Part shown: positions 11,301 to 21,569 of the stretch, in pieces | Numbering within the stretch: the first letter of the stretch is position 1 | Layout of the letters: each line of letters opens with the position of its first letter | Assembly: GCA_037501455.1 (NCBI GenBank) | Contig: CM074864.1 | Coordinates: 58,471,001-58,535,000, forward strand | Direction: 5' to 3' | Length of the DNA: 64,000 nucleotides | DNA from: Lantana camara | Taxonomy: Eukaryota; Streptophyta; Magnoliopsida; Lamiales; Verbenaceae | Program-made: the position numbers and the translations under genes | Notes under the pieces: model-generated | Databases searched by the model: none | Seen by the model: only the letters and a program-made list of their open reading frames with translations | What the model was told of the DNA's origin: nothing

Positions 11301-13365
11301 TAGTTACCGGTACGTGTCAAAGGAAAATGAGTAATTTATAGAAAATTGTAGATGATATTATCAAAATTCATAGATCCATATATAATGTAAATTCTTCAAC
11401 AGGGTAGGTTTTTGTAACTTCTCAAACCTGAGGAGGGGATGCTTTTGTAATTGGGTTTAAACCTCCGCGTACGCCACTGTAATTATCTCCAGAAAATAAA
11501 ATGCAATGCTTAAATTACTTACAGAGCAGTAATGTGGCAAAGAGAGTCATTAGTAGAGGAGCAATCACATGTAATGCCTGGATTAATGTTTGCAGTGCCA
11601 ATATCGGTCCCATCAATGGCAACACCGCTACATAGCTCACCACTAATGTTCCATTGATCTGTTGCAGAAATATCCCAACGCTCAAACATGGTGTTTAAAT
11701 GCTCTTGCTGTAAATCAAATCAACACCATCAGTTTTTTTCATTTCTTTTTCTGACTATATATTCTGGATAATATCAATTTGCATGGATAGCTATAGTGTA
11801 TCTGTTGCAGAAACTTTTTTGTAATAATTATTTTTTTCTCCGGTTGAGTTTTTTCCGATTTCAATACAAGCAATCAATTACATCGATAGACATATATTAA
11901 GATATTTATCACGATCATATTTACGACTTCGGTTTTCATTACTATGCTAAATGCTAAGAGCTCAGTGGCTTATGTTTGAGTTCAAACAAGCCAAGATTAC
12001 ACATATTCGAAACCAAGTTGATTATCAGAGAGTCTACATCCGTAAAATCCCAGATAGTTCACCATCATTCTTTTTTTATTACAGTTCGGGATGGACCTAA
12101 TGTCTATAAATACTTGAATGATTGATCGAGTCACACGAGACTTCCAATGTCAGCCGGCCGGTTTTCGAAAATATTATCCGACTTATTGTGTCTCCAACAC
12201 TTTCGAAAATATTGTGTCTCCAACATTTTCGAAAATATTATCCTACTTATAAAAGTGTTGGAGACGGTTATTTTTAAAAAATATAAATATTTATAAGTAG
12301 GATAATATTAAATGACAAACTCTCAAAATCTTCGGCTATAAAAAGTAGTTCATAACACACCAATAATGACAACTTCGGGTCTTCTTCAAGTGGCAATCGT
12401 CTTCGAGTCTGCCTTCAGTCTCAGTAGCCACGACTTCAATCCGCCTTCATCAAAACTCCAAATCTGGTCTCTAAATCCAGTTTCTACTAAGTCGTCAACA
12501 TTAACTTTGACTACGTTCTTCAAATCCGACTACAATGTAGTGCTGCGACCTCCAAAGTTTGAAGGAAGCTGCAAGCAATTGAGACCATCGCCCCAGAATT
12601 TGATTTCGATATCGAAGTAGATCAAATAGTTTTCTCCATCAAATTCATAAAAAATCCCAACTGCTTATCCGGGACCGGGAATAAATCTTATGCCCTCGGA
12701 TGTTGTTCATATTATTTTCTGTTTTGTATATATGTTTTGTTAATTGGATGCTGTTTATATTACTTTTTGTCTTGGATATATTTTTTGTCTTTTAATTTTA
12801 TTTTGCAACGTGAACAAAAAGTTAATTAAAGTCAAAAGACGCTTGGGCTTAATGAAATGCAACAAAACCTATAATTCTTGATAACTAGGGAGGTCATCTG
12901 AGTCAAAGATTTACACAGATCCAGAAAACTACAAATATATGTTGGTAAAATATGTTCAACTAAGTTATAATATTTACATATTACTACATCATGGCAATTA
13001 TTTTCTACAGCAATACTCGGGAAAAAGAAGTCCAAGACTAGCAAATTTTAAATCCAAAGCCAACAAAGTAAATTAAAAAATTATGTACAATAGATTAAAA
13101 TTTTTGACCATGTGGAGAACATGATATAATAAATAGTTTTAAAAATTAAAATTTTACAATATTTTAATTCCCCGCAAAATCCTTAAGAACAGACATGAAA
13201 GAGAAGAGGAATTGCACCTTCGGCAGGATCTAGAGTGGCGTTGGCGGTTCTATTTTGAGCTCGAGCAGAGTTCATCAGTTGCCCAAAGGTGAAAACCACC
13301 ACCAAAACCAGAAGATTCCGCCGCCGTGAGTTCAGACGCCTTTGTGGTGGCGCCACCGCCGTCAT
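5305..13365 (-). CDS. LRR-malectin receptor-like serine/threonine kinase (LRR VIII-2), with one frameshifted LRR exon
   Basis: Plasma-membrane receptor kinase of about 1046 residues before damage. Exons on the minus strand: 13365-13218, 11703-11523, 11111-11040, 10920-10849, 10739-10668, 10574-10503, 10415-10344, 10255-10184, 10074-10008, 9881-9810, 9715-9644, 9561-9490, 9332-9267, 9135-9070, 8959-8903, 8811-8747, 8427-8042, 7571-7373, 7240-7091, 7020-6902, 6794-6578, 6493-6262, 5999-5849, 5688-5305. Order: signal peptide (about 1-36), LRRs (about 110-400, mostly one per 72-nt phase-2 exon), malectin domain (about 434-625), membrane span (about 644-668), kinase with GEGGFGPVY loop, AVKQL lysine, HRDVKASN and DFG. 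The family senses extracellular ligands through LRR and malectin regions. Oddities: exon 10074-10008 is 67 nt, shifting frame to a TGA at 10011-10013. The intron after exon 10739-10668 has a GC donor (GCAAGT). LSGDIEV is missing after the kinase core. All other exon phases join cleanly. Confidence 0.88.
7705..7981. mobile_element. MITE in a kinase intron (family A, copy 2 of 3)
   Basis: Terminal inverted repeats: the left end starts GGATACTTACACCGG and the inverted right end starts GGGATAATTACTCGGG, both running into a GAGGTTTG/AAGGTTTG and TAATTA core. It sits in the intron between the two malectin exons. Flanks (TTCAAAATA and TTTAAAAAA) are only an imperfect target duplication. It is related to the elements at 8485-8618 and 11179-11490. 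Confidence 0.55.
8485..8618. mobile_element. Short MITE in a kinase intron (family A, copy 3 of 3)
   Basis: About 134 bp, essentially two inverted arms. The left arm starts GGGGTAATACATAAG and the inverted right arm starts GGGATACTTACATAA. Each arm carries the AGGTTTGAGAAAT block. It lacks the central part of the 11179-11490 relative. Confidence 0.5.
11179..11490. mobile_element. MITE with 8-bp target duplication in a kinase intron (family A, copy 1 of 3)
   Basis: 312 bp flanked on both sides by AGAAAATA (11171-11178 and 11491-11498). The left end GGGATGATTACACTGG and the inverted right end GGAGATAATTACAGTGG match for most of the first 80 bp. Non-coding. An 8-bp duplication fits a hAT-type origin, but the terminus is not a typical CAGNG end. 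Confidence 0.7.
11704..13217 (-). other. Large first intron of the kinase gene
   Basis: 1.5 kb, far longer than the other introns. It holds a hairpin at about 12234-12310 (ATTATCCTACTTATAAA pairs with TTTATAAGTAGGATAAT) next to three tandem copies of a TTCGAAAATATT-like motif at 12173-12240, which suggests an old insertion. The 84-codon open frame at 12366-12620 resembles no domain I know and lies antisense inside the intron. Splice sites: donor GTGCAA at 13217, and an acceptor chosen so that GAA-G joins AG-CAT in frame. Confidence 0.6.
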
Positions 13366-13756
13366 AAGTGATGCGTTTAGAAATTGTATGTGTTAATGGG
13401 AGAAGCGATGATCTATCTGTGGCTGTGGAAGGTGGAAGAGGAGATGTACAATAAATAGACAATGTGTGTTGTAACCAACTATTTATGCCATTCATGGAGT
13501 TCAGAATATCCAACTCGGGTAATTAAATTATGCTTGATGAATATAACATTCAAATTATTGTGAGTATTATCTCGTCACATTTAGAATTTTAGATAGACAG
13601 AGTAACGTTTCTATCAGAATTTAAATTGTCATAATCCACCCAACTAACAACAAACATTATTAAATTCATTAGCGGAGACTAGTCAATTTCCTTAGAAAAT
13701 TCTATTGAGTTGCGCTATACTTTGTACGCCCATAGTACCTCTGGTTCTTGGCAAGA
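13366..13756 (-). promoter_or_regulatory. Probable promoter region of the kinase gene
   Basis: Upstream spacer between the kinase ATG and a Copia relic. A TATA-like CATAAATAG lies on the minus strand at 13479-13487, about 115 bp before the ATG. The full intergenic distance to the relic is only about 390 bp. Confidence 0.4.
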
Positions 13757-14110
13757 CTAACGATCCTGATTAAATCCTGCAACCAAATAATTTCTTTCAT
13801 CATCCTCTGTAGTAGACAGTGTTGCAACAACTTGCAAATTCACCTTCCAACTAATAACACTACTAACAAGAGAAAAAATATAACCCATCAATGACCTTCT
13901 CTTATTTAAGTCCCTAACATGGTTTGAATCTATGTAGCCAACAACTGAATCACATAACAAATTAACATTTGCAATACCCTTGAAATATCTCATAATCAAT
14001 TTCACTACCTCTCAATGCATCCTCATTTTCAGAAAACTCCATATACCTATTCACAACAGTACCTGTATCTGAAATATCAGAACGAGTACAATCTATAGGA
14101 TACATAATAA
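13757..14110 (-). pseudogene. Copia polyprotein relic (end of RT to RNase H)
   Basis: The minus strand encodes a decayed stretch recognisable as Copia pol: MYPIDCTRSDI (normally MVCTRPDI), then VVNRYMEFSEN, a frame change, then MRYFKGIANVNL, VGYIDSNHVRDLNKRRSLMG, SWKVNLQVVATLSTTEDDE. These are the RNase H start and its ALSTTEAE-type motif. It lacks LTRs. It lies exactly between the kinase promoter region and the 3' end of the truncated kinase copy. Confidence 0.7.
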
Positions 14111-15466
14111 TATACTTCTTTCTCCCCAAAACCAAACTAAAGCCTTAGCCAATAGCACACATTATACATACACAACCACTCACTATACAAAGTTTCTTCC
14201 TCATAAACACCAAAAAGAAAGAAAGAAATTGGAAGAATCAAGAATCCATCATCTACCCTCGCCGATTATCTCGTGAAGCATTGGTTTAGCTGGATTTACG
14301 GGTGAATAATCTGATGGTGAATTATACGAATCCGGCGTCTTGGTGGTCGTCGTTCTTGAATACGTGTTGCTAATATCGGGGTTTGATGTTGAACTGTCGG
14401 TATTTGTCATAAAAGTGGTTGCATCGTTGAACTTCCAGTCGGTTAGATAGCCAGGTCTTGTAGTGATGGAAGGCACCTCAATGTCCCCGGAAAGCATGGC
14501 CACGACACGAGACATTGTCGGCCGTAAGTTGGGGGATGCCTGCGTGCATAAAAGAGCTACACCGATGATCCTTTTCACTTCATCTGCATTGTATTGTTGT
14601 AGAGTGGGGTCCACCAGCTCGAGTTCCTTGCCATTTTCATGAAGATTCCACGCCTGAAACAACATGTTATGAATTTGTTACTGATGAAGAACTTTCAACT
14701 CAAACCTGATTTGGGTGAATCCAAATAACAAAAATATGAAATCCTGGTTGGTTAAGAACTTCATTCGGTCTCATGTTAGCCTAAATGTTTGAATTACCCA
14801 TTCAAGAAGATATATCATGTCTTCTTCCAACGTCGTATCAGAATTTGGTCGGCCGCTGATGATCTCCATAGCAACCACTCCGAAGCTGAATATATCAGCC
14901 TTCTCGGTAAGATGTCCACGCATAGCATATTCCGGCGCCAGATACCCACTGCATAAATCAACCAAACAACAAAAAAAAGGGGGGAAATCTTTTTATACAC
15001 GCGGTAGTTCTAGACTTCTAGCCCAAAATTGGTTTGGTTACACCAATTTAATTAAACGTGTGATTGATGCAAACTTAGAGACGTAACCACGCCTATAGCA
15101 AGTGTAATATACTTGTCATATGTATAGTGGTTCAGCAAACCAAGGTTCCAACTAGAATTTTCCTCAATACACTCGTTCCAGAAATTCAAATTCGATTTTG
15201 AATCTTACATTGTGCCTGCAACTCGGGTGCTTATATGAGTCTTGTTGTCATCATACAACTTCGCTAATCCAAAATCTGATATTTTAGGGGTGAGATCAGA
15301 ATCCAGCAGAATATTGCTGGCTTTCACATCTCTATGAACAATCCGAAGTCGAGATTCCTCGTGGAGATAAGCAAGACCCCTGGCCACTCCCAAGCATATG
15401 TCGAAACGTGTTGGCCAGTCGAGATATAAACTACTATTCCCTGTTTCATTACAAGTACATCAACAA
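14111..15466 (-). pseudogene. 3' fragment of a third LRR-malectin receptor kinase copy
   Basis: Matches 5160-6510 closely, including introns and 3' flank. Three complete exons remain: 15440-15209 ([30 protein letters not shown]), 14948-14798 ([22 protein letters not shown]) and 14653-14249 (C-terminal lobe and tail). Exon lengths match the full gene except that the last is 21 nt longer. It keeps the LSGDIEV motif that both other copies have lost, so it is the more ancestral sequence there. The homology stops at about 15466, where it is fused to LTR sequence of the element to the right. The P-loop, receptor ectodomain and promoter are absent, so it cannot make a receptor. It lies head-to-tail with the intact gene. 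Confidence 0.9.
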
Positions 15467-16113
15467 AAACTGGGAAGCAGATGATGTTTGGCCAATTTTC
15501 AGCAAGTGGGAAGGTTATCTCGGTTTGGGGGGTTAATGGCTGAATAAAGGGTTGAGTTAGGGTTCCAAAAAGTCTAACCATGGTTAATCTGGTCAAGGTT
15601 TGAGCAAGATATGGTTATTTTAGTGCAACAAGGTCAGTTTCATCGCCGTTTCATTTTTCGGTTGAATATCGGGGGTTCGAATGATGTTAGAAAAATATAA
15701 GGCTAAGTTTACTAAACTCGAATTTTCGTTACGAGTTCAGCGAAGTTGACGGAACTCGAATCCGAGTTCCCGAGCTCAAGATATTAAATACGGAACCAAG
15801 GGTGCGTAATTGCTCGTTAGCCCCCGACTTGGATTCCAAAATTCAAATTAAATCCGAAACTCATGCAAATGAATCCGAAAATACGAAACGAATAAATATT
15901 CATATACAAGACACGTATAAGTTCAACATATTAAATTCGCACGAAATTCCGATATCAATTCAAATAGAAACGAAGCACATAAATGTGACTCATGGATAAT
16001 GCAGCAATAAAATTCAAAATATATTAACAAATAATGTAACATTTACATACGTATATAATATATTATGAATACATGCATGAAAAATTAATTTATAAATATA
16101 AATGCATGCATAC

Positions 16114-16174
<61 letters not shown>

Positions 16175-16425
16175 GAATACATGCATGCATATATAAGTTA
16201 TAAATATAAATGCATGCATAATTATTTTCATGCACACGTACACAATAATATATATATTTATATTATATAAATATATTTAATATTAATAACATTAAATACA
16301 ATAATTAACATTTAATACAATTAAAAATATAAATTAAATACATAAAACACGTATAATTAATTATTCGCGCAATTTGATAAACACATACGTCATGCTACTC
16401 AAAATAAGAAAAACGGGGCCTTACA
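15467..16425 (-). repeat. Truncated 3' LTR of the LARD-like element
   Basis: Direct repeat of about 22668-23582. It keeps only the first ~960 bp (U3 side), starting TGTAAGGCCCCG on the minus strand, and ends abruptly at the kinase fragment. A long (TA)n at 16115-16172 is shorter (23310-23328) in the 5' LTR. Confidence 0.85.
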
Positions 16426-16440
16426 ACCTCTCCCCCTTAA
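16426..16440 (-). other. Polypurine tract of the LARD-like element
   Basis: TTAAGGGGGAGAGGT on the minus strand, directly before the LTR start TGTAAGG. This is the expected plus-strand priming site. Confidence 0.75.
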
Positions 16441-19400
16441 AAGAATCCGTCCTCGGATTCACTATCTGCTTGAAAACAATTAATGAAGGAACCCCGTTCC
16501 TCACAAACAACAAAGAGAGAATCCCCGTCTCTCAAACAGCAAAGAGAGAACCCCGTCTCTCAAAAACAGCAAAGAGAGAACCCCGTCTCTCAAAAACAGC
16601 AAAGAGAGAACCCCATCTCTCAAAAACAAGCAAAGAAGTTCAAAATACAAAATACAGCCATAACGAAGAACAAACACCAAGGAGAAAACATCAAAATATC
16701 CAATTACGGCAACTTAGTTAGACAATCACATAAAACCAGGAAACAATAATCACTTACTTATATCCAATATCGATCGTACAACCATAATTAATAAATAAAA
16801 GAGTCAAAGCGCAAATTAGTAAAATTAGTTAAATTAACAATGCGTGTATGCGTATACCCTGGATGTCTGAGGTACCGTTTCACCATGGAAATGAATTTGA
16901 AGCCAAAACCTTTCTGGTCCCAAGGTATGGTCTGAACCCAAAATCTAGCTCGACTCTTGGCTTGTTTTTAATATTTTCGACACCTGAGGAATTAATAGCT
17001 CTTGATCGGTTCTATTCTTAATTCCACTCTGATTCTTATATCTTCTTACCTTCTTCCATTTCTCTGTTATACTTTAACCCTGATTCAATCAACCTGCCTT
17101 CCAAACGAATTTTACCCTTTATCTTAAAATTTCGGACCGATCTTCTTCATGGTTCATTCCTCCTTCTATAATTTGGTGAAACCCTTGAAATTCAATAACC
17201 TTTTAGATTAATGATCACAGCCTTCTTGACGAGTTCTTTCCAAACTGGATTGTGATCATCAGTTCACAAAAAAATTTTGGATTAATCTCTTCGTGGATCG
17301 TTTCCTCATCCCTTCATCCTCCTAAAGCCATTAAGCATTCATTAGATTTCGGTCCACCCCAACTTTCTAATCGAGGGAAAACTTCCTTGATACTTCTTAA
17401 GATTCAATTCAAGTCCTTCCATAGTTATTTCTTTCTGATTCCTTTCTGCTCAAATTCCTTCTAACTTGTTATGGAAAAACGACTAGCGATGCTGTAGGGT
17501 TTTATTGTGTTACTTGATGTCCGAACTCCTCCAATATTTAGCCAGATTACCCTCTATGGTTACCATCACGAACACATTAATTGGATTTAATCTCTGTTCC
17601 CTGAGGCGATTTAATGGTCTCGCCGAAGCTCTTCCATAATTCCATTATTTTCCAAAATCTAAATCCCATGTATAGAAATGTTCGCCACACCCTCTCCTCA
17701 ACATCCCATGGTGGCCTGCAACACTAACTTAATACTTAACGCTCACTTTAACAGTTTAACCATTAAGGTTCTTTTATTATTCTAATCACCGCCATGAGGA
17801 CTTCCAGATCTTCCTTAAATTGAAATTCTGCTATTCCTTACTAAGATATTTCTTCGAGTACCACTTCAATCTTCCAATTTGTTTCTCGGTCGTGCTCTCC
17901 CCCTTAAATTTCTATTGTCACGTGTTGAACTCCATCGATTCTTCTTTTGTCGAAGTTCTGGATGAATAATTCCCATTAGGGAGGATTTAATCAAAAGGCC
18001 AACCCCAAGTTTTGCTTTTCAATTTCCCTTCTACCTCGCTTGATGCCCTAACCCCTTTCCTAATCTCGTCTGATCCAAACACCCCGCAATCAACTCTAAT
18101 CTTGCTTCTCTTTATAAATTCCCGTTTCCATTAACCTATCCTTTACTTGAAATTCTTTGTTTCCCCGAAGTCATCTTCATTGAATTCGAAAGTGGCTCGG
18201 TTAAGTAATACTTGATAGTTGGGATGAAAGAACTTCCTATCAATTAAACACTAGAATGCATGTCGGGTTAAAATTGGCGATGCATATGTCACGTTTACAT
18301 CAAACAATTATGCATCACATTACCGCAACGAAACCAAATAGAAATGCACAGATAAACATAAGGCCAGAAGAGTAAATAATTACTGCGAAATATGATGCAC
18401 GTGCTATGAATGTTTTGGAACCTGTCACCAATGTGGTAAGCTATTAGCTCAGTAGCTTTTCTTCGTTCCTCCAATTCCGAGGTTACTTTGACTTGGTGAT
18501 TATTCCTTGCCTTTCCCACGGTCTTCAAGTTTTCCATGAATCTTTTTGCATCACTTGTATCTTCCACTATCCGGAATTGAAATTCACGATTCCTGGTTTC
18601 TTCGACATCCACTGAATTATCCTCTGCATTTACCCCCGAGAATCGCCCTTCAACCTTGCTCAAATTCTCTTACAAAAATGAACCCCAATGTCATTCTGAA
18701 CCCTACTTCTCGCCATCACCGTGATCAAGACTCTCGTGCTTATCCTTTATAAGTTTAATTCACCTCCAATTGCTTCTACTCGAACGCAGGATTCCCTTGC
18801 AAAGAGTCTCTCCCCGAGAATAATCCTTCAACCAGTCTTTGCCTTTCTTTATAGTTCCCATTTGTTGCTCCATATCTTCCAATTCAACTTCACAACATGA
18901 CAATTCAGCTTGGATTTGGAAAAACGACTCAATCCCATCCTCCATATCGCCACCTTCCCTAAATTTGTATTCACACAATTACTTGCCTCTCTCTACTCCC
19001 TTCCAGACTCGTTTCTATTTTAGTAGCAATCCAGAGCACCCAAATTTAAACCCTTCTCGATTTTCACCTCCAAAATCTCGATTTCTAATTTCCAGGTTTA
19101 TTTAGCAACCCTTCTTTGACAACTATTGGTGCTCAATTTCCATCGAATTGATTTTACCTTGACTCCTCTCAATCCTCGGTACCTATTCAATGGTCCGAAC
19201 CCTGAACCAAAATACCTTCAAGGTTCATTTACTTCATTCCTTAGGTTGAACGATCCCGTTGGCTCCAATTATGGCTTCTTATGTAAGAGAGCCGCATAAG
19301 TCAACCTTTGGAGTCATAAATATTTCCCGATGAATTCCTATTTCTACGAATATCCCTCTATAGTTGCCTCTTCTTAAGTCAAACTTCCATTTCAGCTCCT

Positions 19401-19796
19401 ATCCCTTGAACTCTAACTCTCACTATGAGGACTACACCTCTCGAATTCTCTATATCATTCCCCGGATACGTCATTCCTATCCTCCATGCCTCAAAAAGAA
19501 CTTGAAGTAAGGCGTTGTTAGCATGATACTTGGTCGTGGTTTGATATTATCTTTATAACCTGTAAATCATAACTCATTTCGAAGGTACATGCATGCGATT
19601 AAGGCATGCATATGACACATATTCAACACGAAAGACACGGATCCAGTATAAAATGCAACAGGTAATTCGACAAGATTAAAAATAAAGATAATTTCATGTT
19701 CAAAATCGATGCAATGCGCACATTATCACGTAGTTCCTATGCCGAACGACCTAGACTGACCCACACGACACGAGAGCCTGAGTTTTGCAACCCGTA
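16441..19796 (-). other. Internal region of the LARD-like element, largely non-coding
   Basis: No pol domain was found. Two residual minus-strand frames may be remains of one protein: 18978-18760 (72 codons, acidic, containing EVELEDMEQQ) and 18663-18295 (122 codons, containing a charged helical stretch such as TSELEERRKATEL). I do not recognise either. The remainder is stop-rich. Confidence 0.5.
16508..16636. repeat. 30-bp tandem repeat, about four units, each with an inner dyad
   Basis: The unit begins CAAAGAGAGAACCCCGTCTC, followed by TCAAAAACAG. Within each unit GAGA and TCTC arms flank a CCCC centre. Units are nearly identical, with small length changes at the two ends. Confidence 0.85.
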
Positions 19797-19808
19797 GCTC
19801 TGATACCA
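19797..19808 (-). other. Primer-binding site, initiator tRNA-Met type (LARD)
   Basis: TGGTATCAGAGC on the minus strand, 8 nt past the 5' LTR end. It is complementary to the 3' end of plant initiator tRNA-Met. Confidence 0.85.
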
Positions 19809-19816
19809 CTTAAGGA

Positions 19817-21516
19817 TGTAACACCCGAGCGCAAGGTGTCACATCCCCCGCACCGAGGCCCGACCCGAATATGAAATGGACGATCCATACCCGAGCCAAA
19901 TCACGGCGAACGGGGACATACACACACTCTATGCTAGGCGGGACTAACCCTTGAACCATAAAATCAGAATAAACAATAAAGCGGAAGCAATAAACGGACA
20001 TACATCAAGTATCTAATTAATGAGCATCACAGTTTCAAAATTTAAGTCATTTACACCCTCAAATGCCATCAAGGCTCAAAACAGGTACGCTCCAATATAG
20101 TTCATATACAATGCTGAAAAGTGCAATAGGTGTGCTTGTAAGACCCAAAATACAAGGATTAAAAGACGAATACAAGACCTAAGACTCGAAATCCCGCCTA
20201 GCTCCCCTGACACCTGCACAAAACAACAGAAAGCCAACCGGGTTCAGTCCAAAAGGGACTGGTGGGTATAAAAGCAGGGCATAATATAATATACGACAAT
20301 ATTTAACAGTCACATGCAAGCTATAATCCCAAGTGAGGTTTTAAAGAATTTCCCAAGTGGGCGAATAGAAATCATCAAAAGGGATTATAACGATTCATTT
20401 ACATTAGGTCAAGGTCATTAGTGGCCCGGCGAGTGGGCGTGCATTATCTCCAACCGACACCTCGTGTAATTCATTAAAATTTATTCATTCATTCATTCTT
20501 TTCATGCATATCATTCTTTCGTGCGCATTCAATAACATTTACACCTTCTTCCTCCGGGTTGGTGGCGGGTTTGCAAGGCCCATCCACCCATTCATTGACC
20601 AAAAGGGGAACATGACTCCCCAGATGGCACTCAGCGTCCATTCCTCGCTAACTCCTAACGAGGTCCGGTTACGCCGTTCATTGGTGGGACTAGTGTGAGG
20701 GTTTACCGTCAGCCCTTGCCTCCTCGGGTCCCCAGTCACACCAAGCCCCTGGGCCCCATTCATTGTGAACATTCAATCATTCTCGCCAAAACATTAGGTA
20801 GGATTCATGAAATAAGGGCTTTACGTTTGCAATCATTTACTCGATAAAAGACTCAATATATATATCATATTACTTTGGCTTAAAACTTTTCACGTAGGGA
20901 GATATATCGGGTCGTTTTATCTAAGTAGAAGAGAAACCCACCTTAAACGGCAACAAGGAGAACACACGAGCCTCACAGACCGGCCTCGTCTCCAACGGAC
21001 TCAAAATCTGTGCAAGAGAGGTGAGGTGAGACTCAATATGACCAAATAAGACGCTCGGCAATGAAATGATTATGATATGAATGTATAAGAGATGCTATAA
21101 TGTAATGGACACGTTCATGTGCACTATTAAAGTCTTAAAGACATATAAACATTCAATTCATTCATTCAATGAAGCATTCGTACTCAAGCGAGTTCATATC
21201 CTTCACATTTCACGTTAAAGGAATTTAAATTATATAATCAAGTCGTTCAATCTTTCATTCACTTTCACTCGAATTCATGATTTCAATCAAATTAATTTAA
21301 GAAATTCAAATACAATCATAGCACAAGTTAAATCACATTTAAATTAGAACATAAACAATTAAACATATTCAATTGCATTTACAATTAGAAATTAAACAAT
21401 TAAATACATTCAATTAAATTTCGAAAATTGAATAAAACATGAAATAGGTAACAATTAAATTCTATATTTCAATTAAATCAAATAACATTTAATATTTAAT
21501 AAACATATATAAATAT

Positions 21517-21569
<53 letters not shown>

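Noticed and set aside
12366..12620. 84-codon plus-strand frame inside intron 1 of the kinase gene
   Set aside because: Antisense within a large intron, with no domain or homologous duplicate to support it.
15802..16270. Small frames around the TA tract, repeated at 22998-23264
   Set aside because: They are LTR sequence duplicated between the two LTRs, with no protein features.
16508..16636. CRISPR-like appearance of regular 30-bp repeats
   Set aside because: Units are contiguous without unique spacers, and this is a plant nuclear retroelement.
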